Counted from the stretch's first letter, positions 42,238-50,739 are shown. The stretch is 64,000 nucleotides of DNA from Glycomyces amatae (GCF_020991375.1 NZ_JAJLQZ010000010.1:62001-126000), one strand, 5' to 3'. Notes: generated by a model not told the origin, from the letters alone. Program-made: numbers and translations.

Positions 42238-42591
42238 ATGCGGCGAATCCGCCCCGAGGAGGTGGCCCGAGCCCGGAGAGACCCCCGGCTGCTCGACGCC
42301 GCCGAGTACCGCAACGAGATCATCCGAGGCGCCTACCGGATGAGCGGCGACGACTGGCTTCGCCGCGGCAACTGCGCCGACGTCGAACCCGACGTCATGT
42401 ACCCCGAGCCCCGCGAGCCCATCGACGAGGCGCTCGCCATGTGCGCGTCCTGCCCGGTGCGCACGCCCTGCCTGGTCCGGGCGCTGGAGGCCCGCGACCG
42501 CCACGGCGTCTGGGGGGCCACCGCGCCCCGCGAGCGCCGCGCCATGATCGAGGTCTGGAAGGACATCAACCCCCTCGCCGTGGGCGCCTAG
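42238..42591 (+). CDS. WhiB family [4Fe-4S] transcriptional regulator
   Basis: A 117-aa Wbl protein. The four cluster ligands are Cys 46 (RRGNCADV), Cys 69 and 72 (AMCASCPVR) and Cys 78 (TPCLVRALE), followed by the turn motif HGVWGATAPRERRAM. This is the C-x22-C-x2-C-x5-C pattern of the family. The [4Fe-4S] cluster senses O2 or NO, and the protein acts with a sigma factor region 4. GGGAGG lies just before the ATG at 42238. It is placed between the SRAP gene and sigR, so a redox-response role is likely. The subclass (WhiA/WblA-E) is not assigned. Confidence 0.9.
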   Translation: MRRIRPEEVARARRDPRLLDAAEYRNEIIRGAYRMSGDDWLRRGNCADVEPDVMYPEPREPIDEALAMCASCPVRTPCLVRALEARDRHGVWGATAPRERRAMIEVWKDINPLAVGA

Positions 42592-42937
42592 CCCCGCGAC
42601 ACCGACGGCCGCGACCGCCCGCCCGGGCGCATCGCGGCTTCTCGGTGCTCCGGGGGCGTCCCGCCGCAGCTCGCGCCCCGGGCGCCGGAACCTCCCCGGG
42701 CCGGCGGCGGTGTCAAGTCCGCCGACCCGGGGCAGGTACTGGGAGTTCACGCGCCGGTCGCCCGGCGCGATCAAGGCCCTCGCGGGCCCACTCACGATAA
42801 CGAGTACCTGCACTGAAAGTTACCGCTTACCTCCATAAAGTAGTAATTTGGGGAGTTTTGCGAACTTAGCACACTTCATCCGAATCCGAGCCGCCACCGA
42901 GTGTGTCGAAAGCGACTGCCGGGCCGCGGACGGGCAC

Positions 42938-42963
42938 GGAATGAACCCACCGCCCCCGGCGTT
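42938..42963 (+). promoter_or_regulatory. SigR-type promoter of sigR
   Basis: GGAAT at 42938-42942, an 18-base spacer and GTT at 42961-42963 match exactly the sigma-R consensus GGAAT-N18-GTT described in Streptomyces. It lies about 100 bases before the sigR start and implies autoregulation. The rest of the 471-base gap 42592-43062 has AT-rich stretches at about 42820-42860 (likely a second promoter) and no gene that I can support. Confidence 0.8.
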
Positions 42964-43062
42964 GTGCCGTGCGAGTCTCCGAACCGGCTCGTCGGATCGA
43001 CGCCCCGCCGCCTCGGCGGGGACCCGCAGAGCCGAGCACCTGCACAGCGAGGAGCGCATCGC

Positions 43063-43851
43063 ATGACCACCACCGTCCGCGGACGCGAGCACGAGCGCCT
43101 GGCCGCGCTCCTGAACGGCCCCGAATGGACGCCGTCCCTCAACGGCGACCCCACCCCCGACATGGTCGGCGGCGTCACGACCGCCCGCATTTCCACCGAT
43201 CCCGCCACCGCACCTGCCGTAGGCTCGGAAGAGGCCTACGAGAGGGAGACGGTGACCGAGGAAGGCAGCGAGAGCACCCAGGAGCGGCGCGAGCGGTTCG
43301 AACGCGACGCCATGCCCCTGCTCGACCAGCTCTACGGCGCGGCCCTGCGCATGACGCGCAACCCCGCCGACGCCGAGGACCTCGTGCAGGAGACCTACCT
43401 CAAGGCCTACTCGAAGTTCCACCAGTTCCGCGAGGGCACCAACCTCAAGGCGTGGCTGTACCGGATCCTCACCAACACGTACATCAACTCCTACCGCAAG
43501 AAGAAGCGCCAGCCGCTGACCTCGCCCACCGACGAGATCACCGACTGGCAGCTCGCGGACGCCGAGTCCCACTCGGCCTCGGGACTGCGCTCGGCCGAGA
43601 CCGAGGCGCTCGACCACCTGCCGGACTCGGACGTCAAGGACGCCCTCCAGCGGCTCGGCGAGGACTTCCGCCTCACGGTCTACCTCGCCGACGTCGAAGG
43701 CTTCTCCTACAAGGAGATCGCCGACATCATGGGCACGCCGATCGGCACCGTCATGTCCCGACTGCACCGGGGCCGGCGGCAGCTGCGACAGCTGCTGAGC
43801 TCGTACGCCGCCGACCGAGGACTGTCGCCCGCACGGGAGGTACAGCAGTGA
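43063..43851 (+). CDS. sigR: ECF sigma factor SigR (thiol-oxidative stress)
   Basis: A 262-aa ECF sigma factor in the long reading, 199 aa from a second start. Region 2 has [39 protein letters not shown] and [20 protein letters not shown]. Region 4 has [18 protein letters not shown] and [19 protein letters not shown]. The 63-residue N-terminal extension is outside the sigma core. A GTG at 43252 (MTEEGSEST) with GGGAG just upstream gives the short form. In S. coelicolor sigma-R is likewise made as a stable short and an unstable long isoform. The rsrA start overlaps the stop. It directs thiol-homeostasis genes on disulfide stress. Confidence 0.94.
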   Translation: MTTTVRGREHERLAALLNGPEWTPSLNGDPTPDMVGGVTTARISTDPATAPAVGSEEAYERETVTEEGSESTQERRERFERDAMPLLDQLYGAALRMTRNPADAEDLVQETYLKAYSKFHQFREGTNLKAWLYRILTNTYINSYRKKKRQPLTSPTDEITDWQLADAESHSASGLRSAETEALDHLPDSDVKDALQRLGEDFRLTVYLADVEGFSYKEIADIMGTPIGTVMSRLHRGRRQLRQLLSSYAADRGLSPAREVQQ

Positions 43852-44150
43852 CCAGCCCTGAACCGCCGGAGAAGCCCAAGCTCGACTGCCGCGAGGTCCT
43901 CGAGGAGGTCTACCTCTACCTCGACGCCGAGTGCTCCGACGTCCGCCGCGACGTGATCCGCGACCACCTCGACGAATGCTCGCCCTGCCTGTCCGAGTAC
44001 GGCATCGAGCAGGAGGTGCGCACCATCGTGCACCGCTGCTGCAGCAACGAGAAGGCGCCCGACGAGGTCAAGGCCCGCCTGCGCCAGAAGCTCAGCGCGA
44101 TCGAGCAGGTCAGCGAGATCTTCAGCGAAGTCGCCGAACGCGACCGCTGA
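43848..44150 (+). CDS. rsrA: Zinc anti-sigma factor RsrA
   Basis: A 100-aa ZAS-family anti-sigma factor. Cys 14 ([10 protein letters not shown]) and the H-x3-C-x2-C set His 40, Cys 44 and Cys 47 ([12 protein letters not shown]) match the zinc ligands of S. coelicolor RsrA with a constant offset of three. A further Cys pair (HRCCSNEKA) is at 64-65. Oxidation of the Cys pair to a disulfide releases SigR. The GTG at 43848 overlaps the sigR TGA (GTGA) and has GGGAGG upstream, so the two proteins are made together. It is convergent with a TetR gene 22 bases away. Confidence 0.95.
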   Translation: MTSPEPPEKPKLDCREVLEEVYLYLDAECSDVRRDVIRDHLDECSPCLSEYGIEQEVRTIVHRCCSNEKAPDEVKARLRQKLSAIEQVSEIFSEVAERDR

Positions 44151-44172
44151 CCCCGCCCGATCACGCGGCCTC

Positions 44173-44769
44173 CTAGGACCCCGACCGCTCGGCGTCGTTC
44201 GACTCGATCATGCCGATCGAGATCTGGAGCGCCGCCTCGCGGATCTCCTGCTCGGAGTCGTCGCTCCGCGGGAAGGTGATCCAGTTGGCGTAGAGCGTCG
44301 TGATCGCGTCCCACGCCCGCAGGCGCCGCAGCAGCGGATCGCCGGCCTCGACCAGGAGCGCGTGGAGGCGGCGCTGCCGCATCCGGAACACCGACATCCG
44401 GTCCAGCCGCGTGAGCGCGGCCTGGTTGTTCTGCATGAACTTCAGCACCGGCACGTGCGCGCGGATGACCTCCGCGTAGCGGCGCAGCAGCTCGGTGCGG
44501 GTCTCCAGGTCCCGGGGCCGCGTGTCGCCCCATTCGCAGATGCGGTCGAGGTCCACCGCATAGGACTCGAAGAAGCTCGCCGCGATGTCCTCCTTCGTCT
44601 TGAAGTGGTAGTACAACGCGGCCTTGGTGACGCCGAGGTGCTCGGCGATCTCCCTGAGAGAGGTGTGCTCGTAGCCGTGCTCGCTGAAGAGCGCGATCGC
44701 GGTCTGCTGGATCCGCTCGCGGGTGCTCGGCTGGCTCTGCTCGCGCGCTTCGCGCGGCGACTCGGTCAT
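44173..44769 (-). CDS. TetR/AcrR family transcriptional regulator
   Basis: A 198-aa repressor. The N-terminal helix-turn-helix is typical: RERIQQTAIALFSEHGYEHTSL, then REIAEHLGVTKAALYYHFKTKE (about residues 18-60). The C-terminal ligand domain has no recognised subfamily motif. It is alone in its orientation, upstream of the bL37 gene on the same strand and convergent with rsrA. The start is the ATG at 44769. Targets are unknown. Confidence 0.88.
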   Translation of the reverse strand: MTESPREAREQSQPSTRERIQQTAIALFSEHGYEHTSLREIAEHLGVTKAALYYHFKTKEDIAASFFESYAVDLDRICEWGDTRPRDLETRTELLRRYAEVIRAHVPVLKFMQNNQAALTRLDRMSVFRMRQRRLHALLVEAGDPLLRRLRAWDAITTLYANWITFPRSDDSEQEIREAALQISIGMIESNDAERSGS

Positions 44770-44851
44770 GTGGGCAAGTCTCGTTCTTGTCCGTGTCGAC
44801 TAGTGCGGTCGCGGGGCAGTCGCGGCCACGGGCCGCCTGCCCCGCCAAGCG

Positions 44852-44926
44852 CTAGCTGTTCGGCCGCTTCCCGTGGTTCGCGGACTTCTTCTTGCGAGCC
44901 TTGCGCTTGCGTGCTGCTTTCGCCAT
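44852..44926 (-). CDS. Ribosomal protein bL37 (24 aa)
   Basis: A 24-residue, extremely basic peptide beginning MAKAARKRKARKKK and ending SANHGKRPNS. This matches the actinobacterial large-subunit protein bL37 of mycobacteria, whose ANHGKRPN C-terminus is nearly invariant. An AGGAGG lies five bases before the ATG at 44926. The TAG is at 44854-44852. It has no other candidate in its frame and is below the usual length cut-off of gene callers. In mycobacterial ribosomes bL37 fills a cleft near the peptidyl transferase centre region of 23S rRNA. It is monocistronic and between a TetR gene and the SIS gene. Confidence 0.9.
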   Translation of the reverse strand: MAKAARKRKARKKKSANHGKRPNS

Positions 44927-45097
44927 GGCTCCTCCTTCGCTCGGTGGACAATGCAGAGACCAACCTTACCGGCACCTGCGGGGCCGCCAGGAGGGCGTTG
45001 ACGTGTGGTGGTGCTCATCGGAGTGTCGGCGCCACCGCGGGCGCGGCGCAGCGGGGGCGTGGGATGGTGGACGGGCGTGGACCCGGTCGACTACGCT

Positions 45098-45131
45098 TCA
45101 TTATGAAGGTTTATTTAATATTTAGTAGTAT
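45098..45131. promoter_or_regulatory. AT-rich island with promoter-like elements
   Basis: The 34-base stretch TTCATTATGAAGGTTTATTT onward is about 80% A/T in a roughly 70% GC genome. It lies 22-55 bases before the SIS gene start and contains TTTAAT/TAGTAT -10-like sequences. It may be a strong promoter or a regulator site. The exact start of transcription is unknown. Confidence 0.5.
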
Positions 45132-45152
45132 CCGTTGCGCAAGGAGTGCCCC

Positions 45153-46304
45153 GTGAACCAGCCCCAGGTCGGCGCCGCCGAGGAGACCGCCACTCTCGAG
45201 AACGGCACCGCCGCGACCGACGCCGAGCACCACCGCTCCGCGGACCGCGAGCAGCCCCCCGCGGGCGCCGGCATGGCCGCCGACATCGCCGAGCAGCCCG
45301 GCGTGTTCACCGACCTGCTCGACAACGGCGCCCCCGAGATCGCCCGCATCGCGAAGATCATCGCCGACCGGCGCCCCCGCTCCATCGTCTTCACCGCCCG
45401 CGGCACCTCCGACCACGCCGCCCTCTACGCGGCCTACCTCACCGAGATCCGCCTCGGCCTGCCCGCGAGCCTCGCCAGCCCCTCGGTCGTCACCGTCTAC
45501 GACGCCCGCCCCGACTGGTCCGACAGCCTCGTCATCGCCGTCTCCCAATCCGGCGGCTCACCCGACCTCGCCCAGGTCGTCGCCGCCGCCCGCGCCTCGG
45601 GCGCCCTCACCCTCGCCGTCACCAACAACCCCGCCTCCCGCCTCGCCTCCGAGGCCGAACTCCACCTCGACGTCCGCGCCGGACACGAGCGGGCCGTCGC
45701 CGCCACCAAGACCTACACCGCCGAACTCCTCACCCTCCTGCTCCTCGTCGAAGGCATCCGCACCGGCACCGGCCGCCTCGAGGCCGCCGAGGCCGCCGCC
45801 CTCGACAAACTCCCCGAACTCGCCCAAGGCGTCCTGGACGACACCGGCGCCGAAGAGCTCGCCGGACGCTACCGGTTCGCCTCCCGCTTCGTGACCACCG
45901 GCCGCGGCTACGCCTACCCCACCGCCCGCGAGACCGCCCTCAAGCTCATGGAGACCTCCTACCTGCCCTCCCTCGCCTTCTCCGGCGCCGACCTCCTCCA
46001 CGGACCGCTCGCCATGGCCGACCCGGGAGTGCCGGTCCTCGCCGTCGTCGGCTCCGGACCCGGCGGGCACGCCATGTGGAACGTCCTCTCCCAGCTCGGC
46101 AAGCAGCGCGCGGACGTCGTGATCGTCGGCGCCGCCGACGTCCCCGGCCAGAGCGCCCGTCTCGCCACACCGGCCGTCGACGAACGCGTCGCCGCCCTGC
46201 TGGACATCCTCCCGCTCCAGCGGCTCGCCCTCCACCTCGCCATCGAACGCGGCGAGAACCCCGACGCCCCAAGGGGACTCAAAAAAGTCACCGAAACGAT
46301 GTGA
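45153..46304 (+). CDS. SIS-domain sugar isomerase/deaminase (GlmS C-terminal-like)
   Basis: A 383-aa protein with two SIS domains and no glutaminase domain. The first SIS has SIVFTARGTSDHAALYAAYL and VIAVSQSGGSPDLAQVV (the SQSGGSPD phosphosugar motif). The second has FVTTGRGYAYPTARETALKL. AVAATKTYTAELLTLLLL and SGADLLHGPLAMA are also typical of GlmS isomerase halves and of NagB-II/AgaS-type deaminases. It likely acts on an amino sugar phosphate such as glucosamine 6-phosphate. The GTG at 45153 has AAGGAG upstream and follows an AT-rich promoter region. The N-terminal 45 residues are non-conserved. A DasR-type operator was looked for but not seen. Confidence 0.85.
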   Translation: MNQPQVGAAEETATLENGTAATDAEHHRSADREQPPAGAGMAADIAEQPGVFTDLLDNGAPEIARIAKIIADRRPRSIVFTARGTSDHAALYAAYLTEIRLGLPASLASPSVVTVYDARPDWSDSLVIAVSQSGGSPDLAQVVAAARASGALTLAVTNNPASRLASEAELHLDVRAGHERAVAATKTYTAELLTLLLLVEGIRTGTGRLEAAEAAALDKLPELAQGVLDDTGAEELAGRYRFASRFVTTGRGYAYPTARETALKLMETSYLPSLAFSGADLLHGPLAMADPGVPVLAVVGSGPGGHAMWNVLSQLGKQRADVVIVGAADVPGQSARLATPAVDERVAALLDILPLQRLALHLAIERGENPDAPRGLKKVTETM

Positions 46305-46386
46305 GCCCAGCTCGGCAGGGGGCGCCACCGCGGGTGTTCACCTTCGGTTCACCCTCCCGTTCACCCGTCTCCGTAAACTCTCCGTC

Positions 46387-47616
46387 ATGCAGGCTCCACT
46401 CGCCGCGCAGGCCGGCACCACCGAGATCGTCTGGCAGGACAGGCGATACCGGGCGCGCGCGATCGCCGGCGGCGCCGCATTCGAGCTCTACGCGGACACC
46501 CCCGAACCCGGATTCCACCCCAGCGGCAAGACCTTCCACCGCTACGTCCACGCCTCCGAAGTGGTCAGCAGCGGCGGCGAACTCCTGCTCGCCGGCGTCG
46601 CACCGGTGTCGGTCCCGGTCATGCCCGGGGCCGACGCCGCCACCGTCCACCGCTACAGCCAGAACCCGCGCATCGGCCCCGCCGAGCGCGCGCTCGTCTC
46701 CGCGGTGCGCGCCACCGCGTTCGTCACCGGCGGCACCCGCATGGTCAAACCGCTCAGCCGCCACCAGGTGGCCCGCCAGCTCACCTCGGCGCCCCTGGTC
46801 GGCGGCGTCTGCTTCCGCGAGTTCGACGTCGCCCACCTGCGCGCCCCCGAGGACCGCATCGTCCTCTCCGGCGACCCCGACGACGTGCGCGACACCGCGT
46901 TCACCCTGCGCTGGAAGGCCATCGCCGCCTGCGACTACACCAGCACCGAGGCGGCCAGCTTCCCCGGCCTCGTCGGCGTCCCCGGGCGCGAGCGGCGCGG
47001 GTCGATGATCCTGGGAACCGGGTTCCTGCCCAGCGGGACCCACCTCATCCCCGAGTTCGCGACCGCGGGCCTCGCCGACCTGCCGCTGACCGCGCGCGCC
47101 GAGATCCTGGCGTACACCGCGGACGGCGCGGAGGTCGCGCTGTTCCAGTACCAGCCGCAGACGAACGTGTGGAACCGGATGGCCGGAGCCCGGCACCGCG
47201 ACCTGGTCAACCGCATCCCGGGCCTGGAGACCGGCCGGGCGCTGTTCCGCGTCGACCCCTCCGTCCACGCCGGACTCATGGGCGACCACGAGGGCCGGCG
47301 GGTGCCGGTGACCGCCGACCCCGGGCACGGGTTCAACGCCTACGCGCGCGGCGCGGTGAGCCGCAGCCCGGTGACGCGCCCGCAGCGGTTCCACACCCGC
47401 GCGCGCTGGCGCGACGTCGAGGTGCTCGCGCTCGGCCGCAACGAGGACTGGGTGCGGCTGCGCCTGAGCCAGCCCGACATCGAGGCGATCATGGCCACCG
47501 ACGCGACCTGCGTGGAACGGGGCGTCTACGAGTGCTGGGCCCCGCGGGCCGAACTCGAGGACCCCCGCACGGTCACCACCGAATACCCCGCGACCGCCGA
47601 CCCCGCCGGAAGCTGA
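46387..47616 (+). CDS. Hypothetical protein, 409 aa
   Basis: I do not recognise this protein. It is soluble, with no TM segment or signal peptide. It seems to have a repeated beta-rich N-terminal region (TEIVWQDRRYRARAIAGGAA, then HRYVHASEVVSSGG), a middle with RWKAIAACDYTSTEAASFPG, and a Trp/Arg-rich C-terminus (RARWRDVEVLALGRNEDWV). The segments AFELYADTPEPGFHPSGKTF and GVYECWAPRAELED suggest repeated SH3-like or sugar-binding beta folds, but this is weak. The ATG at 46387 follows a possible -10 (TAAACT). Codon use is like the neighbours, so it is a real gene. It is convergent with the dprA cluster. Confidence 0.7.
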   Translation: MQAPLAAQAGTTEIVWQDRRYRARAIAGGAAFELYADTPEPGFHPSGKTFHRYVHASEVVSSGGELLLAGVAPVSVPVMPGADAATVHRYSQNPRIGPAERALVSAVRATAFVTGGTRMVKPLSRHQVARQLTSAPLVGGVCFREFDVAHLRAPEDRIVLSGDPDDVRDTAFTLRWKAIAACDYTSTEAASFPGLVGVPGRERRGSMILGTGFLPSGTHLIPEFATAGLADLPLTARAEILAYTADGAEVALFQYQPQTNVWNRMAGARHRDLVNRIPGLETGRALFRVDPSVHAGLMGDHEGRRVPVTADPGHGFNAYARGAVSRSPVTRPQRFHTRARWRDVEVLALGRNEDWVRLRLSQPDIEAIMATDATCVERGVYECWAPRAELEDPRTVTTEYPATADPAGS

Positions 47617-47976
47617 ATCCTCCGCCCCCTCACGCGCCCGCGACGACGGGCCCGACCGGCGGCCGCCGGATCGCCTCCCTCGTCGAACGCACTCGCGCAC
47701 CTCCTCGGGGGCCCCTCCCCCCCCCGCCCCCACCCCACCCACCCCTCGGATCTTGTTCGCGGTGCACCGCGGTCGGTCTGCTGTCCATCGCGCCCGGCGC
47801 GGGTCCGGCCGGGCCGGGCCGGTCATGACTCGGCCTTCGACTCGGCGGACGGTCGCCCGCGGGCGGCGCCCTCGGTCGGTTCAGGTTCCCGCCCCCTTCC
47901 CACTCGGGTCTCCGTGCCTCAGCTGACGCTGAAGGCGGCGGGACTCCCTTCGGGTCTCTGATCATCGGGTCTCCGC
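47617..47976. other. Gene-free, C-rich intergenic region with G-quadruplex-prone tract
   Basis: This 360-base gap between convergent genes has no supported gene. At 47711-47747 there is a tract of C-runs (CCCC, then C9, C5, CCCC, CCC, CCCC). On the minus strand, which is the dprA coding strand, this gives several G-runs able to form a quadruplex in the dprA 3' transcript. TCGGGTCTC occurs three times (47905, 47951 and 47966). Confidence 0.6.
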
Positions 47977-49140
47977 TCAGGCGGCGCCTCCCCTCGCGAG
48001 GCGCCAGCGGTCGTCTATGCGGTCCACCCAGCCCGTCCTGCGCAGGCGCTCCAGGGTCTCCGCCGCGGTCGCCGCCGGGACCCCCGCCGCTGCCGCCAGG
48101 CGTCCGGCCTCCACCACGTACCCCCTCGGCAGCGCCTCCACGATCCGGGCCTCGACCTCCGTCAACCCGTCGAAGGGCCTTCGCTGCGACGGCGGCGGCG
48201 TCGCCAGCGGGCCGCCGATGCCCGTGAGGTCCTCGATCACCTCCTCGGCCCTGGTCACCAGCCGCGCCTCCCACGGCTCCCTCGCGAGCTGATGCGCCCC
48301 CGCCGACAGCGACGAGGTCACCGGCCCCGGCGTGAACATCAGCACCCGGCCCAGCTCCGCCGTGTGCCGCGCCGTGTTGCGCGCCCCCGACCGGTGGGCG
48401 GCCTCGATCACCACCGTGCCCGCCGACAGCGCCGCGATCACCCGGTTCCGGGTCAGGAAGCGGTGCTTCATCGCCGAGGAACCCGGCGGCCACTCGCTCA
48501 CCAGGAGCCCCCGGTCCACGATCAGGTCGAACATCGGGCCGTTCGCCTTCGGATACGGCAGCTCCACACCCGAGGCCAGCACCGAGACCGTCGCCCCGCC
48601 CCTGGCGATCGCCCCCAGGTGCGCCGCCCGGTCGATCCCGAAGGCGCCGCCCGACACCACGGTCCAGCCCGCCTCCGCCAGGTCGGCCGCCAGATCGTCG
48701 GCCAGGTGCTGGCCGTACTCGGTCGCCGCCCGCGACCCGACGATGGCCACCGACCTGCCGCACAGCGCGGCGAGATCGTGCCCGCCCCGCACCCACAGGC
48801 ACCGCGGCGGCCGCACGTGCGGCTCGTCGGCGTCGCAGACCATGAGCAGGTCCCGCAGCTGCTCGGGCCAGTCCGGATCGCCGGGGATCAGGACGCGGGC
48901 GCCGCACGCCTCGGTGGCCGCCGCGATCTGCGCGGCCCGGTCGGCCGGGTCGAAGGTGCAGGCGATCATCGCGGAGGTGAGGCGTCGCAGGCGCTCGGTG
49001 GCATCGCCCTCCCAGAGGCGCTTCACGGCCTCGACGGGCCCGACCTCCTCGACGAGGTCGTCCAGGTCGGCGTCGCCGGGCTCCACCATCGACGACAGCA
49101 GCATCAGGGCGAGACGGGGATCGTTCGGCAGGTTCGTCAT
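47977..49140 (-). CDS. dprA: DNA-processing protein DprA
   Basis: A 387-aa protein that loads RecA on incoming single-stranded DNA. The Rossmann-like core has VAIVGSRAATEYGQHLADDL, VVSGGAFGIDRAAHLGAI, TVSVLASGVELPYPKAN, GLLVSEWPPGS and HRFLTRNRVIAALS. All the usual SGGA and GID motifs are there. A winged-helix domain closes the C-terminus (VEARIVEALPRGYVVEAGRL). The ATG at 49140 has GAGGAGG five bases upstream; the in-frame start at 49176 is less likely. It follows yifB, yraN and the M23 gene in the same orientation, a common actinobacterial order. Confidence 0.93.
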   Translation of the reverse strand: MTNLPNDPRLALMLLSSMVEPGDADLDDLVEEVGPVEAVKRLWEGDATERLRRLTSAMIACTFDPADRAAQIAAATEACGARVLIPGDPDWPEQLRDLLMVCDADEPHVRPPRCLWVRGGHDLAALCGRSVAIVGSRAATEYGQHLADDLAADLAEAGWTVVSGGAFGIDRAAHLGAIARGGATVSVLASGVELPYPKANGPMFDLIVDRGLLVSEWPPGSSAMKHRFLTRNRVIAALSAGTVVIEAAHRSGARNTARHTAELGRVLMFTPGPVTSSLSAGAHQLAREPWEARLVTRAEEVIEDLTGIGGPLATPPPSQRRPFDGLTEVEARIVEALPRGYVVEAGRLAAAAGVPAATAAETLERLRRTGWVDRIDDRWRLARGGAA

Positions 49141-49197
49141 CGGTCCTCCTCGGTGCGGCGCATACGCCTGGTCCACATGGGTCTCGGTCCTCTTCGG

Positions 49198-50739
49198 TCA
49201 GCTCAGCGTGTAGCCCAGGCGCAGTTCGCTCGCGGCCGTGACGTCCTCGGCCGTCGGCCGGCCGTGCTCGCGCAGGTCCGCGATCGTCCAGGCGAGCTTC
49301 AGCACCCGGTCGTACCCGCGTGCGGTGATGCGCTCCTTCAGCAGCAGTTCGTCGGCGCTCCGCCGCACCGGGGCGGGCAGGCGCCAGCGGGCCGAGCGCA
49401 GCGCCGGGCCGGGCACCTCGCTGTTCAGCCGCCACGGCTCCCCGCCCTCGGTCCACCGGGCCGCCGCCGCTTCCCTGGCCCGCATGACGCGCTTCGCCAC
49501 CGCCTCGGACGGCTCGGACTCCGCGACCTCGGCCAGGATCGCCGAGGGCGGCACCGCGGGCAGGTGCACCCGCAGGTCGACCCGGTCCAGCAGGGGCCGG
49601 GAGATCCGTTGCAGGTAGCCGCGCCTGACCGCGGGCCGGCAGACGCAGTCCTGCGGCTTGTTCGGCGCGCACGGGCACGGGTTCGCCGCGAGCACGAGGA
49701 TCACCTTGGCCGGGTAGCTGACCGAGGTGTTGGCGCGCCGGATGCGGACCTTGCCGCTCTCCAGCGGCTGGCGCAGGGCGTCGAGCACCGACCGGCTCCA
49801 CTCGGGCGCCTCGTCGATGAACAGCACGCCGCGGTGCGCGAGGGCCAGCGAGCCGGGCCCGACGTGGCCGTGGCCGCCGCCCACCAAGGCCTGCATGGTC
49901 GTCGAGTGGTGCGGCGCTTCGAACGGCGCGTAGTGGAGCAGTTCGGCCGCCCCGCCGGTGAGCCTGCCCCGCAGCGAGTGCAGGGAGGTCGCCTCGACCG
50001 CCTCGGCGTCGGTCAGCGGCGGCATGATCGACGGCAGCCGCTCGGCCAGCATCGTCTTGCCCGCCCCGGGCGGGCCCACCATCAGCATGTGGTGCCCTCC
50101 TGCGGCCGTGATCTCCAGGGCGCGGCGCGCCGCCGCCTGGCCCCGCACGTCGGCGAGGTCCGGCAGCGGCGCCTGCGGCGCGGTCGCCGACCGCGTCACG
50201 GGCTCGAGCGCCGCCTGGCCGAAGACCCAGGCGACCAGCGTCGCCAGGTCGCGCGGGGCCAGCACCGTCATGTCCTCCACCAGTGCCGCCTCCGCGGCGT
50301 TCTCGGGCGAGACGATCGCCTGGCGCATCCCGCTCCGGCGGGCCTCCATGAGCGCCGGCAGCGTCCCCGGCACCGCCCGGAGGGTGCCGTCGAGGCCGAG
50401 CTCCGCCAAGAGCACCGTGTCGTTCCACCGCTCGACCGGCAGCGTGTCCGCGGCGCACATGATGGTCACCGCGAGCGCGAGGTCGGCGGCCGAGCCGGTG
50501 GTCGGCACCGACGCCGGACCGAAGTTGACGCTCACCGACCGGTCCGGGAACCGGAGCGCGGAGTTGGCCATCGCGGACCGGACGCGGGTCTGCGCCTGGT
50601 TGACGACGCTGTCGGGCAGCCCGGACATGCGGACGGTGTCGGCGCCCTTCGCGGCGGACTTGAAGACCGAGGCCTCCACGGTGACCGCGACGGCGGTGGC
50701 GCCGATCATGCAGACGGTGTTGGTGCGCGCGTAACCCAC
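49198..50739 (-). CDS. yifB: YifB/ComM family Mg chelatase-like AAA+ ATPase
   Basis: A 513-aa AAA+ protein. In other bacteria ComM is a hexameric helicase that promotes integration of transforming DNA. An N-terminal ChlI-like domain (MSGLPDSVVNQAQTRVRSAM) is followed by the Walker A motif GPPGAGKTMLAERL (about 213-226) and the Walker B motif RGVLFIDEAPEW. A Cys-rich insert NPCPCAPNKPQDCVCRP sits in the AAA core, and the C-terminal Mg chelatase lid ends LRLGYTLS. The GTG at 50739 overlaps the 3' end of yraN. It is next to dprA, which supports a role with ssDNA or recombination. Confidence 0.92.
   Translation of the reverse strand: MGYARTNTVCMIGATAVAVTVEASVFKSAAKGADTVRMSGLPDSVVNQAQTRVRSAMANSALRFPDRSVSVNFGPASVPTTGSAADLALAVTIMCAADTLPVERWNDTVLLAELGLDGTLRAVPGTLPALMEARRSGMRQAIVSPENAAEAALVEDMTVLAPRDLATLVAWVFGQAALEPVTRSATAPQAPLPDLADVRGQAAARRALEITAAGGHHMLMVGPPGAGKTMLAERLPSIMPPLTDAEAVEATSLHSLRGRLTGGAAELLHYAPFEAPHHSTTMQALVGGGHGHVGPGSLALAHRGVLFIDEAPEWSRSVLDALRQPLESGKVRIRRANTSVSYPAKVILVLAANPCPCAPNKPQDCVCRPAVRRGYLQRISRPLLDRVDLRVHLPAVPPSAILAEVAESEPSEAVAKRVMRAREAAAARWTEGGEPWRLNSEVPGPALRSARWRLPAPVRRSADELLLKERITARGYDRVLKLAWTIADLREHGRPTAEDVTAASELRLGYTLS

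Noticed and set aside
47905-47974. Three copies of TCGGGTCTC, considered as a CRISPR-like or regulatory array
   Set aside because: The 9-bp units have unequal spacing (46 and 15 bases) and no spacer-like pattern. It is too short to support a CRISPR or operator array.
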